Positions 60,736 through 64,000 of a stretch of DNA of 64,000 nucleotides are shown one piece after another. This DNA comes from Embiotoca jacksoni. Lineage: Eukaryota; Chordata; Actinopteri; Embiotocidae. The DNA lies in the NCBI GenBank assembly GCA_022577435.1, contig JAKOON010000003.1:7623001-7687000 (forward strand), written 5' to 3'. The notes under the pieces were generated by a model. The model did no database searches. It was not told where the DNA came from and saw only the letters and a list, made by a program, of their open reading frames with translations. The first letter of the stretch is position 1. Each line of letters starts with the position of its first letter. Made by a program: the position numbers and the translations under genes.

Positions 60736-63700
60736 ATGGACACCCTGTCCAGCCACAGCTCCTACCTCCTGCAGCAACTTCAGGAGCAGAGGATACAGGG
60801 GCTGCTCTGTGACTGCATGCTGGTGGTCAAAGGTGTCTGCTTCAAAGCCCACAAAAATGTCCTGGCAGCTTTCAGCTCCTATTTCAGGTGCCTTTATGTA
60901 ATTTTATATGTAATATAGACACATCAAAAAGTTTTGAGACTGCTCCTGTTGCATGTGAATGGTACGCAGCACTATAACATGCACAGAGCAGCGGGAAGCT
61001 ATAAATCCCATGAGTAAGTATTCCTAAGTTTGTTGCTGGATCAAAATTGGCACTAAATTACACACAGTTTCACCATGCAAGTGAAGATTGAATGCACATC
61101 AAAGTTTGTGTACAATTTGGGAAGTCAGCAACGGAGACCCTTGAAATGCTTCTGAAAATCTACAGCAATGGCGCAATGAGACAGAAGAGGTGTTTTGAGT
61201 GTCTCTGCTTTTCAAAAGGGGCAGAACGTCCCCGTCCCTGAAATCCTGCACGTACTGATGCCCAAGTGACGTAACTTGGAAAACATACTCACAAAGATTA
61301 TTGCTTCCCCCTGCTCCGTGCACATCGTAGTGCTGGGCACTGTTCATACGCAACAAAAGCAGTCTCTGAACTTTTTTTCACCCTCGTATCCTCATCATGT
61401 AGCTTTCATCGTTAATCATTCTGAGCTGTTTTAAAGTAAGCAAATGTGGGACTTTGGTATTTCTAGGTCTTTGTTCCAGAATTCCCCCAGTCAGAAGAAT
61501 GAGGTATTCAATCTGGTTATCCAGGATGTCGGTGGCATCGGTCAACTATTGGACTACATGTATACATCCCATCTTGACATCAACCAAGACAACGTGCAAG
61601 CGCTCTTGGACATCGCTCAGTGTTTGCAGGTTCCAAATGTGCAGAGCATGTGTAATGCTTTCCTCAAGCCTTGTCCTGCACCAGTGGAAATACCTTCATT
61701 TTCCCTCCCAGGCATGTTGGGTTCAGAGCATGACTGCCTTTTGGGGAGCAGTCTTCCTCACGATGTTGACCTCCATTGTCCTTCAGAATCCCAGAGGCCT
61801 GGTTTCAGCAATGACATGGATCACACCAGAAGGATGCCAGTTTCTGTGCCTAATAGCAGCTCAAACTGTGACATAGCTAGCAGCTCTCAGGCACCTGTAG
61901 AGAAACAGCTTGTTCACGGATACAAGCTCCGTAACTTCTACAGTAAGCAGTACTTCAAACAAAGTGCAATTCAGACTAATAGTGCTGCCTCAAATCAAGG
62001 CCCAGGCCCTTTGGTGGTAGTGGAAGAGCAGCAATGTCAACTTGGGATGAGCCAGGGAGACAACAACACCCCTGTGAACTCAGGAAACACAGTTCAGCCT
62101 AACCCACCTTGCACAACTATAGGAGTGGAAAAGAACCCTGTCTCCTCTTTAACACCCTCAGATAATTTAAACCCCCCCAACTCTGAGTCAGCAGACTCCA
62201 TGCTCAACAAACCAGTGCGGCCAAAGAAGGCTGTATACCTAAAGAAATATAACTATCTCCGCTCTCAGAAGGCTTTGGAGGAGATGTGCACTGAATCAGT
62301 CATTGAACCGGTACTCAGCTGTCCCAAACAGAGTCATCAAGAGGAGCCTGTTGTCCAGACCGAAGCTCCAGAAGCACCCGTAGAAGGCAGCACAGGTCCT
62401 CAGGGGGCTCCTGAAACAGCAGCAGAGGAACAACTTCCCAGTCCTCCACCTGTGAACCGAGAGGAGCAAAGTCTGACACCTGTGCCAGAGCCAGCACCGC
62501 CAACAGGTCACAAGCAGTATTGTTGTGAGGTGTGCGGGAAGATCTTCAAACACCCAAGCAACCTGGAGCTGCACAAGCGCTCACATACTGGTATTTTCTT
62601 GTTTTTGATTGTTTTAACATTACACATGATATTCAGTAACACAGTGGAGTTAAAGCATTTGGATTTATTGTAATATTTTTAGACACAAACCTGAACTTTG
62701 TGTTACAGGTGAGAAGCCCTTTCAGTGCAATGTTTGTGGAAGAAACTTCTCACAGGTATTTTTTTGTTTTATTCTGATTTGGCAAAGTATTTGTTACACA
62801 GTCAAATTCTATTGAGATCTACTGATTTTTGTTTTACAGGCGGGAAATTTACAAACACACTTGCGGCGACATTCTGGAGAGAAACCGTACATCTGTGAGT
62901 TATGTGGTAAAAGGTAAAATATTTGTATTATTTTACCATTCCCCTATCCTTTGTTTAGATATTTTGTTGTGTTTATATTTTGTTTGTTGTAAGCTTTTAT
63001 CTCTGCGTTTACTAAGAAAAGGCGCTTTATAACTTCCAAAGCTAGGCACTGTGCATTATTGAAGGCACACCTAATAATAATCTTACAATTTTTACTATAC
63101 TGTCTTCAACCATACACATAAATATATTTTTCTACGGTAATTGTAGCTGCATATTGAGGCAATAATAAAGAATTGGCTGTATTAACTGGAAAAATGAATG
63201 GACTTTACAATTATAGCATAACCGTTTCAATATGATATAATACATTATATTTTTTCCCAATAGTAACAGCCACAATAGTTTCTATTATTTCCTTTTAGTT
63301 GAATAATCATCTGTATTTTCCAGCTTTACTGCATCAGGTGATGTTCATCGTCACAAAGTGGTTCACACAGGAGAGAAGCCACATCTGTGTGACATATGTG
63401 GTCGAGGTATGTGACATCTATCAAGATTAGCAGTAGTTTTCATTATTTCGTTGATAATCTAAATCTCTGTTTTAACTTGGAAAGGTGTAATTCTTAAAGT
63501 GAACCTCTGCCAATGCCTAATAGCAGCTAGTTACTTTTAGTGGGAAATAACGCATTGTGTGTGTAAGACAGATATTTTCATCGCTACCTTTTTTGTTTAG
63601 GATTTAACAACTTGAGCAATCTCAAGGAGCACAAGAGGACTCATGCAACAGACAAAACCTTCACCTGTGACCAGTGTGGAAAGTCCTTCAACACGCACAG

Positions 63701-64000
63701 AAAGCTTCTGAAGCACAAGGCTCGCCACGCTGGGGAAAAACCACACAGCTGTGCAACCTGTGGTAAGGAGCCTTCTCTGTTTTAACACTTTATTCACTTT
63801 CTGATTTAGTGGAGTCCACAAGAGACATCGATCCATAAAACAACTGACAATCATATATTAGGAATACAAAAACATCCAGATTATTGCACAATAATCTATT
63901 TTTACTCATTGCAGCTTTAGATGAGCATGAAGGATTTGTCTGTATTGTTTGAATCTATTTTTGGTGTTCACGCCTGTCACAAATAGCTCAATGTGAGCAT
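60736..64000 (+). CDS. zbtb49: ZBTB49 zinc-finger transcription factor, 5' part (6 exons)
   Basis: Coding exons are 60736-60887, 61467-62590, 62709-62755, 62840-62913, 63324-63406 and 63601-63762, all in phase. The gene then runs off the window. The protein acts in the nucleus; mammalian ZBTB49 regulates cell-cycle genes such as p21. Exon 1 gives LLQQLQEQRIQGLLCDCMLV, the start of the BTB/POZ dimerisation domain, which exon 2 completes (YMYTSHLDINQDNVQALLDI). A long Ser/Pro-rich linker follows, with the conserved YKLRNFYSKQYF and KKAVYLKKYNYLRSQK blocks. The C2H2 fingers start with CCEVCGKIFKHPSNLELHKR and are split by introns. Five complete fingers and the start of a sixth are visible (human has seven). 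ACC before ATG is a good start context. Confidence 0.96.
61078..61290 (+). pseudogene. mariner-type transposase fragment in zbtb49 intron 1
   Basis: A short coding relic reads MQVKIECTSKFVYNLG, then after a one-base frame change SATETLEMLLKIYSNGAM and RCFECLCFSKGAE. This is the N-terminal helix-turn-helix (HTH_48-like) part of mariner transposases, whose family pattern is 'F..kLgksatet..ml..aYG..amsr..cfeW...Fk.Gr'. Later codons are degenerate. The downstream catalytic domain is absent. Confidence 0.6.

Noticed and set aside
1..64000. CRISPR arrays, bacterial operons or integrated prokaryotic systems
   Set aside because: Direct repeats seen are microsatellites, SINEs or single duplications. 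The window is vertebrate nuclear DNA.

Overview
This is a 64-kb piece of a vertebrate nuclear genome, almost certainly from a teleost fish. The genes are split by GT..AG introns and encode vertebrate families (dopamine receptor, otopetrin, TMEM128, LYAR, ZBTB49). The spacers carry fish-type repeats: Tc1/mariner relics, tRNA-headed SINEs, an interspersed repeat ending in TTGAA-type repeats, and long CA/TG microsatellites. I infer a spiny-rayed (percomorph-like) fish from the repeat types, but the species cannot be read from the sequence.

Layout. Positions 1-2587 hold the 3' part of an endogenous retrovirus: the end of pol (integrase C-terminus), an uninterrupted 482-codon env, a polypurine tract and a complete 3' LTR bounded by an 8-bp inverted repeat. 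From 2.6 to 35 kb I recognise no host gene. This gene desert holds a decayed Tc1-like copy (about 7.55-8.0 kb), a large TA-rich three-armed inverted repeat (10.2-10.5 kb), a 1.4-kb Tc1 element with a broken transposase (11.3-12.7 kb), a piggyBac-like MITE end with a hairpin (13.15 kb), a hAT-like non-autonomous element nested in an older repeat (20.8-22.2 kb), several shared repeat families (24.4-25.8 and 29.2-30.0 kb) and microsatellites.

The gene-rich right half carries five genes: drd5 (35.30-36.71 kb, minus, intronless), otop1 (39.83-44.78 kb, minus, 6 coding exons), tmem128 (48.22-53.56 kb, minus, 4 coding exons), lyar (56.35-59.67 kb, minus, 8 coding exons) and zbtb49 (60.74 kb to beyond the window, plus, first 6 coding exons). 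All exon junctions were worked out by hand from protein-family continuity, splice signals and reading phase, and every junction keeps frame. OTOP1-TMEM128-LYAR-ZBTB49 is also the gene order of human 4p16.3, so this is a conserved vertebrate block, with drd5 placed directly beside it here.

The five genes do not form one pathway. drd5 encodes a Gs-coupled dopamine receptor, otop1 a proton channel of inner ear and acid sensing, tmem128 a small four-helix membrane protein, lyar a nucleolar growth and ribosome-biogenesis factor, and zbtb49 a BTB zinc-finger transcription factor. lyar and zbtb49 diverge head-to-head across about 1 kb. I found no clearly new multi-gene system. The most interesting signals are the intact env with two furin-like sites, a chimeric SINE, a 41-bp perfect palindrome in an otop1 intron, a 35-bp direct repeat that ends exactly at the tmem128 stop codon, and an 18-base homopolymer serving as the polypyrimidine tract of a lyar exon.
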